Shown piece after piece: positions 1-7,419 of a stretch of 33,893 nucleotides of DNA. This stretch comes from Rhizobiaceae bacterium (GTDB lineage Bacteria; Pseudomonadota; Alphaproteobacteria; Rhizobiales; Rhizobiaceae), in contig JASJDO010000027.1 in NCBI GenBank assembly GCA_030065115.1, forward strand, positions 1 through 33,893, given 5' to 3'. Position 1 is the first letter of the stretch. Each line of letters begins with the position of its first letter. A program made the translations under genes and the position numbers. The notes under the pieces were generated by a model, which was not told the DNA's origin, did no database searches, and saw only the letters and a program-made list of their open reading frames with translations.

Positions 1-124
1 ATTTCAAGACAGCGGTTTCCGACCATTGATATTTTTACATGAAGCAGACCATCCTCTTTATTACGCTCAACACAAAGGGTTGAGTCTTGAATACATCCAG
101 GACTTGGTTGCTAGAAATCACTAA
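1..124 (+). CDS. DUF2199 family protein, C-terminal end only
   Basis: Only the last 40 codons are inside the window; the reading frame begins at base 2 and stops at TAA 122-124. The peptide contains RPLIFLHEADHPLYYAQ, almost the same as RPLVFLHEADHPLFYAQ near the end of the next gene, so this is the tail of a tandem paralogue. DUF2199 is a family of unknown function that usually carries an N-terminal zinc ribbon. The rest of the gene lies upstream of the window, so its integrity cannot be judged. The family call rests on similarity to the neighbour and to the family's conserved RP...DHPL...Q tail. Confidence 0.75.
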   Translation, partial: FQDSGFRPLIFLHEADHPLYYAQHKGLSLEYIQDLVARNH

Positions 125-203
125 ACAGATTTATTGGCATCATTCCTGCACTGTAGCTTCCGAACCTGTTCAAGTAACACAAGTTAAGTTGTTTGGAGGC
201 AAG

Positions 204-719
204 ATGGGTCTGGGTGAGTTTTCTGCAGATACTCTAAGTGCCAATCGCGTGAATGGCGCATCAAATTTATTGCCACGTGACATTGCCATGCGAGTGCCTG
301 ACAATTGGCTGTCGATGAAATGGTATCAGCGCCCGCTCAGCATGAAAGGTTCCGAGTTCTGCAGGATTCATAATCAGTCGAGTGAAGCCGAGCGATATAT
401 CCGTTGTGTACTGGCTTTGCCTTTGAAAGGAACCGATGAAGAATTTCGCTTCGGGGTTTGGATGTCGGTCTCAAAAGAGAGCTGGAATATCTACCGTCGC
501 GGATATCGTAGCGAACAATACGAGAAACATAGCTGTTTCGGGATGCTGGGAAATCATCTGCCAAATTTTGGAGCAACTTTTGGCATGCATGCGGATATTG
601 AGTTTCAGGCCGAGGGGCAGCGCCCGCTGGTGTTTTTGCATGAAGCAGATCACCCGTTGTTTTACGCACAGCGCGATGGGCTAGAAATTGCGAATGTGCA
701 GCGATTGATGGCAAAGTAG
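204..719 (+). CDS. DUF2199 family protein (second tandem copy)
   Basis: 171 residues. I place the start at ATG 204, because GGAGG at 195-199 sits 4 nt upstream; an in-frame start at 87 would overlap the previous gene and has no comparable signal. The family pattern is clear: LPRDIAMRVPDNW near the N-terminus, FRFGVWMSVSKESW in the middle, and RPLVFLHEADHPLFYAQ near the C-terminus. Family members normally open with a CxxC zinc ribbon just before the LPxD motif. Here that stretch reads FSADTLSANRVNGAS with no cysteine, so the ribbon appears lost. The gene follows a paralogue tail ending at 124 and converges on the P450 gene with only 8 nt between stops. Function is unknown; no partner is evident. 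Confidence 0.8.
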   Translation: MGLGEFSADTLSANRVNGASNLLPRDIAMRVPDNWLSMKWYQRPLSMKGSEFCRIHNQSSEAERYIRCVLALPLKGTDEEFRFGVWMSVSKESWNIYRRGYRSEQYEKHSCFGMLGNHLPNFGATFGMHADIEFQAEGQRPLVFLHEADHPLFYAQRDGLEIANVQRLMAK

Positions 720-727
720 AGTTGAAT

Positions 728-1915
728 TCAGACACTTGCTACTTCCGCACTCATTTTCTTGAAACCGCGAAACCGTACCCTCCCACCATGCATGCGGTTG
801 GTGATGGTGTAAGACCGGATCCTCTCCAAAAAACGCGAAAGGGCGACTTGCCCTTCGAGACGGGCTAGCGTGAGCCCGACACACACATGTGGCCCGCCCG
901 CAAAAGCAAGGTGGCGATTTGGTTTACGTGTGATGTCAAATTTTTCGGGGTTTTCAAAAATCTCAGGATCACGGTTTGCGGCGCCGATGCAGAGATGCAG
1001 ATTTGTTCCTTTTGGAATTGCTATACCGCCAATCTCGATATCCTCCGCAGTTTCCCTATTGCCAAACTGATTGGGCGAGGCCATTCGCAGGATTTCTTCA
1101 ACGCATGATGCAATCAGGTCAGGACTTTCCCTCAGTTGCACTTGGGCTTCCGGGTGGTCATGAAGAAGAGCCAATCCGTTTCCGATGAGGTTGGTTGTGG
1201 TTTCGTGTCCCGCATTCAGTATGAAGATGCAGTTTTGAATGAGCTCGATTTCTGTCAGGGTTCCTTCAGCATCTCCATTGATGAGGCGCGTCAGAACATC
1301 GGTTTCAGGATCGCCGGGATTGCGTTTTCGGTCTGTAATCAGCGCCTTTAGATAGGCTTTGAATTCCAAAACTGCCCGCTCGCCTGTTTCGAATTGCTCC
1401 GGGCTTAAGACCGGTTCAAGCGCGCCAAGGATTGCCAGAGACCAGTCGCGCAATGGACCGCGTTCCTCCATTGGTACGTCCAGCAGGTTGCCAATGATCT
1501 GTATTGGAATCTGCGATGCAAAATCTTCGATCAAGTCCGGCGTTTCGGAAAGTTTGTCGAGCAGATGATCGACGGTCTCCTCCAAACCTGGTCTTAAGCG
1601 TGTGATGGCGCGGGGTGTCAAAGCAGATGCCATGATGCGCCGCACTCGCGTGTGCAGGGGAGGATCATTGAACACCAGCGATGTAGTATGATGTTCATAA
1701 AGTGGGCTGTCTTCTCCAAATTTGGGTTTGAATGCCTTGCGTTTGTCTGACTTGAACAGGTTTGTGTCTTTGTAAACGCGTTCAAGGTCTGCGTGCCTGG
1801 ATAAAACAATCGATCCGTCAGATTGTTGGCAGACGGGAGCTTCGTTCAACAAAAGATCATAAAAAGGATAGGGATTTTCGTGAAAGCCATCCGGCAGGTT
1901 CTGCAAATCGATCAT
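728..1915 (-). CDS. cytochrome P450
   Basis: 395 residues, a usual length for a soluble bacterial class I P450, a haem monooxygenase that inserts one oxygen atom into an organic substrate. Visible motifs: I-helix AGHETT at 235-240 (oxygen activation), ExxR at 274-277, and the haem loop FAGGPHVCVG at 338-347 with Cys345 as the axial thiolate ligand. There is no membrane anchor. No ferredoxin or ferredoxin reductase lies nearby, so electrons must come from partners encoded elsewhere. It is the last gene of the minus-strand string, 71 nt after the alcohol dehydrogenase stop; no strong ribosome binding site precedes its ATG. An alcohol-oxidising enzyme next to a hydroxylase suggests sequential oxidation of one substrate, but this is inference. 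The subfamily and substrate cannot be assigned from sequence alone. Confidence 0.95.
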   Translation of the reverse strand: MIDLQNLPDGFHENPYPFYDLLLNEAPVCQQSDGSIVLSRHADLERVYKDTNLFKSDKRKAFKPKFGEDSPLYEHHTTSLVFNDPPLHTRVRRIMASALTPRAITRLRPGLEETVDHLLDKLSETPDLIEDFASQIPIQIIGNLLDVPMEERGPLRDWSLAILGALEPVLSPEQFETGERAVLEFKAYLKALITDRKRNPGDPETDVLTRLINGDAEGTLTEIELIQNCIFILNAGHETTTNLIGNGLALLHDHPEAQVQLRESPDLIASCVEEILRMASPNQFGNRETAEDIEIGGIAIPKGTNLHLCIGAANRDPEIFENPEKFDITRKPNRHLAFAGGPHVCVGLTLARLEGQVALSRFLERIRSYTITNRMHGGRVRFRGFKKMSAEVASV

Positions 1916-1986
1916 GATTGAGCGTTGTCTGGTAGAAGCTGTATGTCAATGCAGAGTTTTCTAAGCGTCGTCCTTCGTTTCGAAAA

Positions 1987-3132
1987 TCACAAACAAGCCA
2001 GCAGTAATTCTCTGGTATTCTCTTCTGTCATCTCAACCGGATTTCCGCCGGTGCTCGGGTCTTTCAGGGCATCTTTCACCAAGCGGTCAATGTCCGGGTC
2101 TTCAACGCCCAGATTTGTGAGTGTCTTGGGAATATTCATGGACGCATTCAAATCGTCCACATAAGTGCAGAATCCATCAAACCCGCCTTCAATTCCAAGA
2201 TAGGCTGCGGCTGAATCAAAGCGCTCCGATATCGCTTCCCTATTAAATTGTAGAACCGCCGGCATGCATACAGCGTTCGTCGTGCCGTGATGAGTATGAT
2301 GGATTGCGCCAATGGGATGTGAGAGTGCATGAATTGCTCCAAGCCCCTTCTGGAAAGCTGTTGCCCCCATCGAGGCCGCACTCATCATGTTGGCCCGAGC
2401 TTCAAGATCGGTTCCATCAGCATAGGCGCGCGGCAGATATTCTTTTACCAGCCGCATGCCTTCAAGGGCAATTCCCTGGCTCATCGGGTGGTAATGCGGA
2501 CTACTGTAAGCCTCAACGCAGTGGGCAAATGCATCAAGACCGGTTCCGGCAGTAATGTTCCTCGGCATTCCGATGGTGATTTCAGGATCACAGATCACTG
2601 TAACGGGCAGCATTTTCGGGTGGAAAATTATTTTCTTTTCGTTGGTTTCAGAATTGGTGATGATGCTTGCGCGACCCACTTCCGAACCAGTCCCGGCGGT
2701 CGTGGGGACTGCGATTACCGGCGCAATCGCATCTGGGTCTGCTCTAGTCCACCAGTCACCAATATCCTCGAAATCCCAGATGGGTCGTGTTTGCCCGGCC
2801 AGAAATGCGATTGCCTTGCCAAGATCGAGTGCAGAACCTCCACCGAAGGCGATCACGCCGTCATAACCTCCTTCTTTGTAAACTCTGACACCCGCTTCGA
2901 CATTCTTATCTGACGGATTCGGATCGACATTGCTGAAGAACGCCCTGCCCAATTCTGCCTCTTCCATCAGCGCAAGAGTTCTGCCGGTAATGCCAAGGTT
3001 CACCAAACCTTTGTCGGTTACCAATAAAGGTTTTGTAATCCCTGCTGATGTACAGACTTCTGCAATTTCGGTGATGCGGCCATTCCCAAATCGAATGGGT
3101 GTCGGGTAGTTCCAGTTGGCCGTCAGTGACAT
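1987..3132 (-). CDS. iron-containing alcohol dehydrogenase
   Basis: 381 residues, the normal length for group III (Fe-dependent) alcohol dehydrogenases, which oxidise alcohols or reduce aldehydes with NAD(P). The nucleotide-binding GGGS with a following Asp lies at 97-103, and PTTAGTGSE at 143-151 is the family signature. Metal ligands fit the FucO spacing: Asp200, His204, His268 and His282. The start ATG follows AGAAGGA by 7 nt on the minus strand. It begins 13 nt after the corC stop and precedes the P450 gene, so it is probably co-transcribed with the shikimate genes. A role with the P450 is plausible but unproven. Substrate range in this family is wide and cannot be read from the sequence. 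Confidence 0.93.
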   Translation of the reverse strand: MSLTANWNYPTPIRFGNGRITEIAEVCTSAGITKPLLVTDKGLVNLGITGRTLALMEEAELGRAFFSNVDPNPSDKNVEAGVRVYKEGGYDGVIAFGGGSALDLGKAIAFLAGQTRPIWDFEDIGDWWTRADPDAIAPVIAVPTTAGTGSEVGRASIITNSETNEKKIIFHPKMLPVTVICDPEITIGMPRNITAGTGLDAFAHCVEAYSSPHYHPMSQGIALEGMRLVKEYLPRAYADGTDLEARANMMSAASMGATAFQKGLGAIHALSHPIGAIHHTHHGTTNAVCMPAVLQFNREAISERFDSAAAYLGIEGGFDGFCTYVDDLNASMNIPKTLTNLGVEDPDIDRLVKDALKDPSTGGNPVEMTEENTRELLLACL

Positions 3133-3145
3133 GGTTTGGTCCTTC

Positions 3146-4402
3146 TCAGAGCCCTCGAATGCGTAGGCTCGTGATTCTGTTCTTCTCCCGTTTTAGTATA
3201 ACAAACCGCTTGCCGTAAAATGTGAAGGTTTGTTTTTCTTCCGGGATCATTTGTGCCGCATGAATTACGAGGCCAGCCATGGTGGTTGCTTCCTCATCTG
3301 GCAAGTCCCAGTCCAGTGCGCGGTTGAGGTCGCGAATGGGAACCGATCCATCGACAATCCAGGAACCATCTGCCTGCGGTGCAACCCCTGAGACTTCGGT
3401 GTCGTGCTCATCGGCGATATCGCCCACGATTTCTTCCAAAATATCTTCCAGAGTAACCATGCCTTCCACTTCGCCATATTCGTCAACGACCAGAGCAAGG
3501 TGAGCGTTTTTGCGAAGGAACGCGTTGAGTTGGTCCTGCAGCGTTGTGGTTTCCGGAACAAACCAGGGTTTGGTAGCAATTCGTTTGAAGTCGATTTTGG
3601 ATGCGTCACCATGCTTGGCGATGGATCGCAGCACGTCCTTGGAGTGTACCACGCCGAGTATGTTGTCATTCTCACCCTGCCAAACCGGAATTCGCGTATA
3701 GGGACTGTCCAGGATTTGCTTCACGATTTGCTCGCGATCATCATCCAGATTGATGGTCTCCATATTTGTGCGGTGGATCATGACATCGGAAAGCTCCAGT
3801 TCGTGCAAATCCAGAATGCCGCCCAAGCGATCCTTGTCATCTTTCACCATGGAGCCGTCTTTGTGCAGCACCTCCACGGCACCGCGCAATTCATCATGAG
3901 CGGAAAGCAGACTTTCGCTCTCGATCCGAAATCCGACAAGACGCAAGAACGCCCTCACGATCCAGCCGACTGCTCGGGCAAACGGGGATAGCAGGAATAC
4001 GATCAGTCGAATGACGGGAGAAACGGTGAGTGCAAATTTGTCAGAATGTGCAAGGGCGACTGATTTAGGCAGGACCTCTGCGAAAATCACAACCAGTATA
4101 GTCATTACGATCGTGGCAACCGCTACACCCGAAGGACCCAGCACCGCTATGAAAAAACTGGTTGCTAGAGCGGAAGCAAGAATGTTGACGATATTGTTGC
4201 CAATCAACAGTGTGCCGATCAGTTGATCCTGTCGCTCGAGTAGTCGCGTCACGTATCCTGCACGTTTGTCGCCGTTTTTCTCCAATGAGTGCATCCGTGC
4301 TCGCGAGGCCGCAGTCAATGCAGTCTCAGAACCTGAAAAAAAGGCAGAGCAAAGAATTAAGAGAAAGATTGCGAAGAGCAGGAGCCAGATGGCAGTGGTC
4401 AT
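3146..4402 (-). CDS. CNNM/CorC (HlyC) family membrane protein
   Basis: 418 residues. An N-terminal CNNM (DUF21) domain of about 195 residues contains several hydrophobic segments (first at about 4-22) and the signature FFSGSETALTAASRARM at 21-37. Two CBS domains follow (about 207-265 and 275-335), then a CorC/HlyC C-terminal domain (about 340-417). Homologues are linked to magnesium and cobalt transport or resistance in the inner membrane; older 'haemolysin' labels are probably misleading. Its ATG overlaps the aroB stop in an ATGA arrangement, so translation is coupled to aroB. This position behind aroK-aroB is, to my knowledge, common in rhizobia. Confidence 0.92.
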   Translation of the reverse strand: MTTAIWLLLFAIFLLILCSAFFSGSETALTAASRARMHSLEKNGDKRAGYVTRLLERQDQLIGTLLIGNNIVNILASALATSFFIAVLGPSGVAVATIVMTILVVIFAEVLPKSVALAHSDKFALTVSPVIRLIVFLLSPFARAVGWIVRAFLRLVGFRIESESLLSAHDELRGAVEVLHKDGSMVKDDKDRLGGILDLHELELSDVMIHRTNMETINLDDDREQIVKQILDSPYTRIPVWQGENDNILGVVHSKDVLRSIAKHGDASKIDFKRIATKPWFVPETTTLQDQLNAFLRKNAHLALVVDEYGEVEGMVTLEDILEEIVGDIADEHDTEVSGVAPQADGSWIVDGSVPIRDLNRALDWDLPDEEATTMAGLVIHAAQMIPEEKQTFTFYGKRFVILKREKNRITSLRIRGL

Positions 4403-5520
4403 GAGTCAAGCTGATCCGTTAGAAACGCCGATACTTCTGAAGGTGGTACGTCGTCGGCAATATAGGACTTTCCAATTCCATTTGTAAGGATAAAGGTGAG
4501 GGCCCCGCGCTTCACCTTTTTGTCCTGAGCGATAAAGCTCATCAATGTTTCGCTGCTCGGCAGTTCACCGGGAATGTCTTGAATGCGGGTTGGCAGACCC
4601 ACGGCTTTCAAATGCGTTTCCACGCGATTGACATCATCCATTGCGCATTGGTTCAGGCGGTTTGAAAACTGGTGCGCCAGCATCATTCCAATTGCCACAC
4701 CTTCTCCATGCACCAAGCGCGATCCGTCATAGGCAGTGTAACCTTCCAGCGCGTGGCCAAATGTGTGGCCGAGATTAAGGAGTGCACGTTGGCCTTTTTC
4801 GGTTTCGTCAGCTGCTACGATTTCGGCTTTTGCCTGACAGGATTTTGCAATTGCTTCAGCAAGCGCCTTGCCATGACTGAAAACGTCACCGTGATTTTTT
4901 TCAAGGAACGCGAAAAACTCCGGATATTTAATAAGACCGTACTTGGCAACCTCTGCGTAGCCGGCGCGAAACTCTCTGGCAGATAGCGTTTTCAATATGT
5001 CGAGGTCGATCAATACTCTGGAAGGTTGGTAGAAAGCACCGACCAGGTTTTTGCCATGTGTGGAATTAATGCCTGTTTTGCCGCCGACGGAAGAATCAAC
5101 CTGCGCCAGAAGTGAGGTGGGGATTTGTATGAACTTCATTCCACGCCTTGCAATCGAAGCTGCAAAACCAGCAAGATCACCAACTACCCCGCCGCCGAAC
5201 GCAAGAACAAGATCCGAGCGCTCCAGGCGGTATTCCAAAATTTTGTCAGTCACCTCTTGTAATACAGCCCAGCTTTTTGACTTCTCACCAGCCTGCACCT
5301 CAATCGTATCGTGTTGGATGCCTGCATCATCCAAATATTCGCGCAGTTTGTCGCCATGCGCAGCATTTACGTTAGTATCGGTTATGATTGCGCATCTTGC
5401 ACCAGAGCTTGCGGCTTCAATTGCTGACGAAATCCGGCCAAGTGCCTGTGGGCCGATTTCGATGTCGTAGGAACGGTCGCCCAAATCGACAGGAACAAGT
5501 GTTGGGGTGTCTGTGTTCAC
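4399..5520 (-). CDS. aroB: 3-dehydroquinate synthase
   Basis: 373 residues. Converts DAHP to 3-dehydroquinate, step 2 of the shikimate pathway, using NAD and a divalent metal. The NAD-binding GGGVVGDLAG is at 109-118, and SSVGGKTGIN at 143-152 is typical of the family. Metal ligands are visible as Glu190 (in GYAEVAKYG), His252 (LNLGHTFGH) and His271 (HGEGVAIGMM). The start is GTG, whose GTGA overlaps the aroK stop by 4 nt, and its own stop overlaps corC by 4 nt. The coupling of aroK and aroB places two shikimate steps in one transcript. No odd residues were seen. Confidence 0.97.
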   Translation of the reverse strand: MNTDTPTLVPVDLGDRSYDIEIGPQALGRISSAIEAASSGARCAIITDTNVNAAHGDKLREYLDDAGIQHDTIEVQAGEKSKSWAVLQEVTDKILEYRLERSDLVLAFGGGVVGDLAGFAASIARRGMKFIQIPTSLLAQVDSSVGGKTGINSTHGKNLVGAFYQPSRVLIDLDILKTLSAREFRAGYAEVAKYGLIKYPEFFAFLEKNHGDVFSHGKALAEAIAKSCQAKAEIVAADETEKGQRALLNLGHTFGHALEGYTAYDGSRLVHGEGVAIGMMLAHQFSNRLNQCAMDDVNRVETHLKAVGLPTRIQDIPGELPSSETLMSFIAQDKKVKRGALTFILTNGIGKSYIADDVPPSEVSAFLTDQLDS

Positions 5521-6167
5521 TGGGCGTCTTCCTTTTCAGCCAAGGCCAAATGTTCGTCTAACCGGTTTAGGAGATGATTTCTCATATCAGATTTTGTACC
5601 GGATACTGATTTCACATGGAGTTCGGCGCGTGCATAGATTGGCGCTCGTTTGGCCATCAAATCCGATAGAATTTCCCTCGGATCGCCCTTTGTCAGCAGT
5701 GGGCGCTTCCCCGGTTTTCGCATCACGCGCTCAAACAGCGTTTCAAAATCCACATTCAGCCAAACAGACAAGCCGTTCTTCAGAATATTGCCTCTGGTCT
5801 CATCGTTGAGAAATGCACCGCCACCCAAGGCCAGAACCATCGGTCCTTCGGTTATCAATCGGGCAATCACACGTTCTTCCAACCGTCGGAATTCAGGCTC
5901 GCCATATTCTTTAAAAATATCTGCAACACTTCTTCCCGCCGCAAGCTCTATTTCCTCATCTGCATCCTTGAATTCAAGGTTGAGCTTTCTTGCCAGCATT
6001 TTTCCAATTGCAGATTTTCCACATCCCATCATGCCCACCAGAACAATGCTCCGGTCGCCCAATCGCTCCAAGATTCTGGAGGTTTTCGATCTGCGTCTTG
6101 AAGGCATTAAAGGCTCTGTTCCATCATATGGGTGACTGATATCGTGGTCAGTTTCTTTCGATACCAT
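5517..6167 (-). CDS. aroK: shikimate kinase
   Basis: 216 residues. Phosphorylates shikimate with ATP, step 5 of the shikimate pathway. The P-loop GMMGCGKS is at 45-52, the DAD metal/substrate motif at 68-70, FRRLE at 93-97, the substrate-binding GGG at 115-117 and the lid RPLL at 155-158. About 35 residues precede the core; such extensions are common in alphaproteobacteria. An internal Met21 (ATG at 6107) is the alternative start, but GGGTGA just upstream of 6167 favours the longer form. It heads the minus-strand operon and diverges from the 48-residue peptide gene across 106 nt, where its promoter should lie. Confidence 0.96.
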   Translation of the reverse strand: MVSKETDHDISHPYDGTEPLMPSRRRSKTSRILERLGDRSIVLVGMMGCGKSAIGKMLARKLNLEFKDADEEIELAAGRSVADIFKEYGEPEFRRLEERVIARLITEGPMVLALGGGAFLNDETRGNILKNGLSVWLNVDFETLFERVMRKPGKRPLLTKGDPREILSDLMAKRAPIYARAELHVKSVSGTKSDMRNHLLNRLDEHLALAEKEDAQ

Positions 6168-6273
6168 TCACCCATGCAGGTCAAGTGGATTTTACCCAAA
6201 GGCAATTTACCCGGTTGCCAATCAGTCTTTGATTTTCCATAAAGAGACAGGCCGGATTGAGGGGTCGAGCTGA

Positions 6274-6420
6274 ATGCCGAGTTTAATACGTTTTCTAGTC
6301 GTGTTGGGAGTTCTTGCGGGAGTAGCCTATGGCGCCCTGTTTGCTCTAACGGTATTTGTCGAGCCCACACCAAGGGAGATGACGGTCAAAATACCAGCCA
6401 AAAAGTTGAATCCACAATAA
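6274..6420 (+). CDS. conserved small single-pass membrane protein
   Basis: 48 codons from ATG 6274 to TAA 6420; GAGGGG about 9 nt upstream can serve as ribosome binding site. Residues 4-29 form one hydrophobic segment, followed by VEPTPREMTVKIPAKKLNP. From memory, rhizobia carry a very similar peptide between aroK and xerD with the same EMTV.IPA..LNP ending, often labelled 'histidine kinase' in databases although it has no kinase domain. It lies 106 nt from the divergent aroK and 18 nt before xerD, so it may be co-transcribed with xerD. The function is unknown. Confidence 0.8.
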   Translation: MPSLIRFLVVLGVLAGVAYGALFALTVFVEPTPREMTVKIPAKKLNPQ

Positions 6421-6438
6421 GATCCCAGAGGTTTGGGC

Positions 6439-7368
6439 GTGAGCGAAGCGCATCTGGTAGAAGCCTTTCTTGAGATGATGAGCGCAGAACGAGGTTCTGC
6501 AAAAAACACCCTTGAGTCTTATGAACGCGATCTTTCCGGCTACATTGTTTATTTGTCAGACAATGGACAACGACCCTCTACCTGCCAGACGGATGTCATT
6601 CGTAAACATCTTGGAAGTCTTGTTTCGGAGGGTATGTCAGCGTCCACACAGGCACGGCATCTTTCTGCCATTCGTCAGTTTCACAAATTCCTGTTCGCTG
6701 AAGGAGTTCGTTCGGAAGACCCTACTTCAACGATTGAAAGTCCCAAGACCGGCCGCCCATTGCCAAAGGTGATGAGTGTCGAAGATGTTGATGCGCTTCT
6801 TGGTCTGGCAGAAGCTGAAATGAATCTTTCGGGGATTTCAGATGCCCAACGGCTTCGGGCGGCGCGCCTCTATTGCCTGCTTGAATTGTTGTATGCAACT
6901 GGAATGCGCGTCAGCGAACTGGTCGGTCTGCCAGCAACCTGTGCGCATGAAACCGGTCGTTTCCTAACCATTGTCGGCAAAGGAAACAAAGAGCGTATTG
7001 TGCCGCTCTCAGATCGCTGCAAAGATGCAATACATGCTTACATCAATTGCCAAAACAGCTCAGGCAAACAGGCCGACAGCGCTTTCCTGTTTCCCGCAAA
7101 CTCGAAAGACGGACATTATGCCCGGCAAGCATTTGGGCGGGATTTGAAAGACCTTGCTATCCGGACGGGGCTTGATCCAGCTCAGGTTTCGCCGCATGTC
7201 CTGCGTCATGCCTTTGCCAGCCACCTTCTTCAAAATGGTGCAGATTTAAGAGCTGTCCAGCAATTGTTGGGGCATTCCGATATCTCCACAACACAAATTT
7301 ATACCCACGTGTTGGATGAAAGATTGAAACAACTGGTGGAAGAACATCACCCGCTTGCAAAAACCTGA
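6439..7368 (+). CDS. xerD: tyrosine recombinase XerD
   Basis: 309 residues. XerC/XerD resolve chromosome dimers at dif during division. An N-terminal SAM-like core-binding domain (about 1-90) precedes the catalytic domain. All catalytic residues are present: Arg157 (ATGMRVSEL), Lys181, His253 and Arg256 (HVLRHAFASH), His279 (LGHSDISTT) and Tyr288 (QIYTH). I prefer GTG 6439 over the in-frame TTG 6433, since AGAGG at 6427-6431 leaves 7 nt to the GTG but only 1 nt to the TTG. It could in principle be XerC, but the aroK/accA neighbourhood matches the rhizobial xerD locus. It converges on the acyl-CoA dehydrogenase gene. Confidence 0.93.
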   Translation: MSEAHLVEAFLEMMSAERGSAKNTLESYERDLSGYIVYLSDNGQRPSTCQTDVIRKHLGSLVSEGMSASTQARHLSAIRQFHKFLFAEGVRSEDPTSTIESPKTGRPLPKVMSVEDVDALLGLAEAEMNLSGISDAQRLRAARLYCLLELLYATGMRVSELVGLPATCAHETGRFLTIVGKGNKERIVPLSDRCKDAIHAYINCQNSSGKQADSAFLFPANSKDGHYARQAFGRDLKDLAIRTGLDPAQVSPHVLRHAFASHLLQNGADLRAVQQLLGHSDISTTQIYTHVLDERLKQLVEEHHPLAKT

Positions 7369-7375
7369 ATGGTCA

Positions 7376-7391
7376 ACTGCCAAACGGCAGT
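7376..7391. terminator. short hairpin between convergent xerD and acyl-CoA dehydrogenase genes
   Basis: ACTGCC / GGCAGT with an AAAC loop lies in the 51-nt gap between the two stops. There is no T-run on either side, so it is at best a weak or Rho-assisted terminator. Confidence 0.3.
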
Positions 7392-7419
7392 ACTATGCCC
7401 GATGGTTTTCTGACCCGGG

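Noticed and set aside
2329-2913. Long antisense frame inside the alcohol dehydrogenase gene (194 codons)
   Set aside because: Opposite conserved metal-binding and nucleotide-binding motifs; composition does not look like a protein.
3404-3991. Long antisense frame inside corC (195 codons)
   Set aside because: It lies wholly opposite a well-conserved gene and encodes no recognisable domain; an antisense shadow.
6201-6219. GGCAA/TTGCC inverted repeat in the aroK-xerD divergent gap
   Set aside because: Five-base arms are expected by chance at this length.
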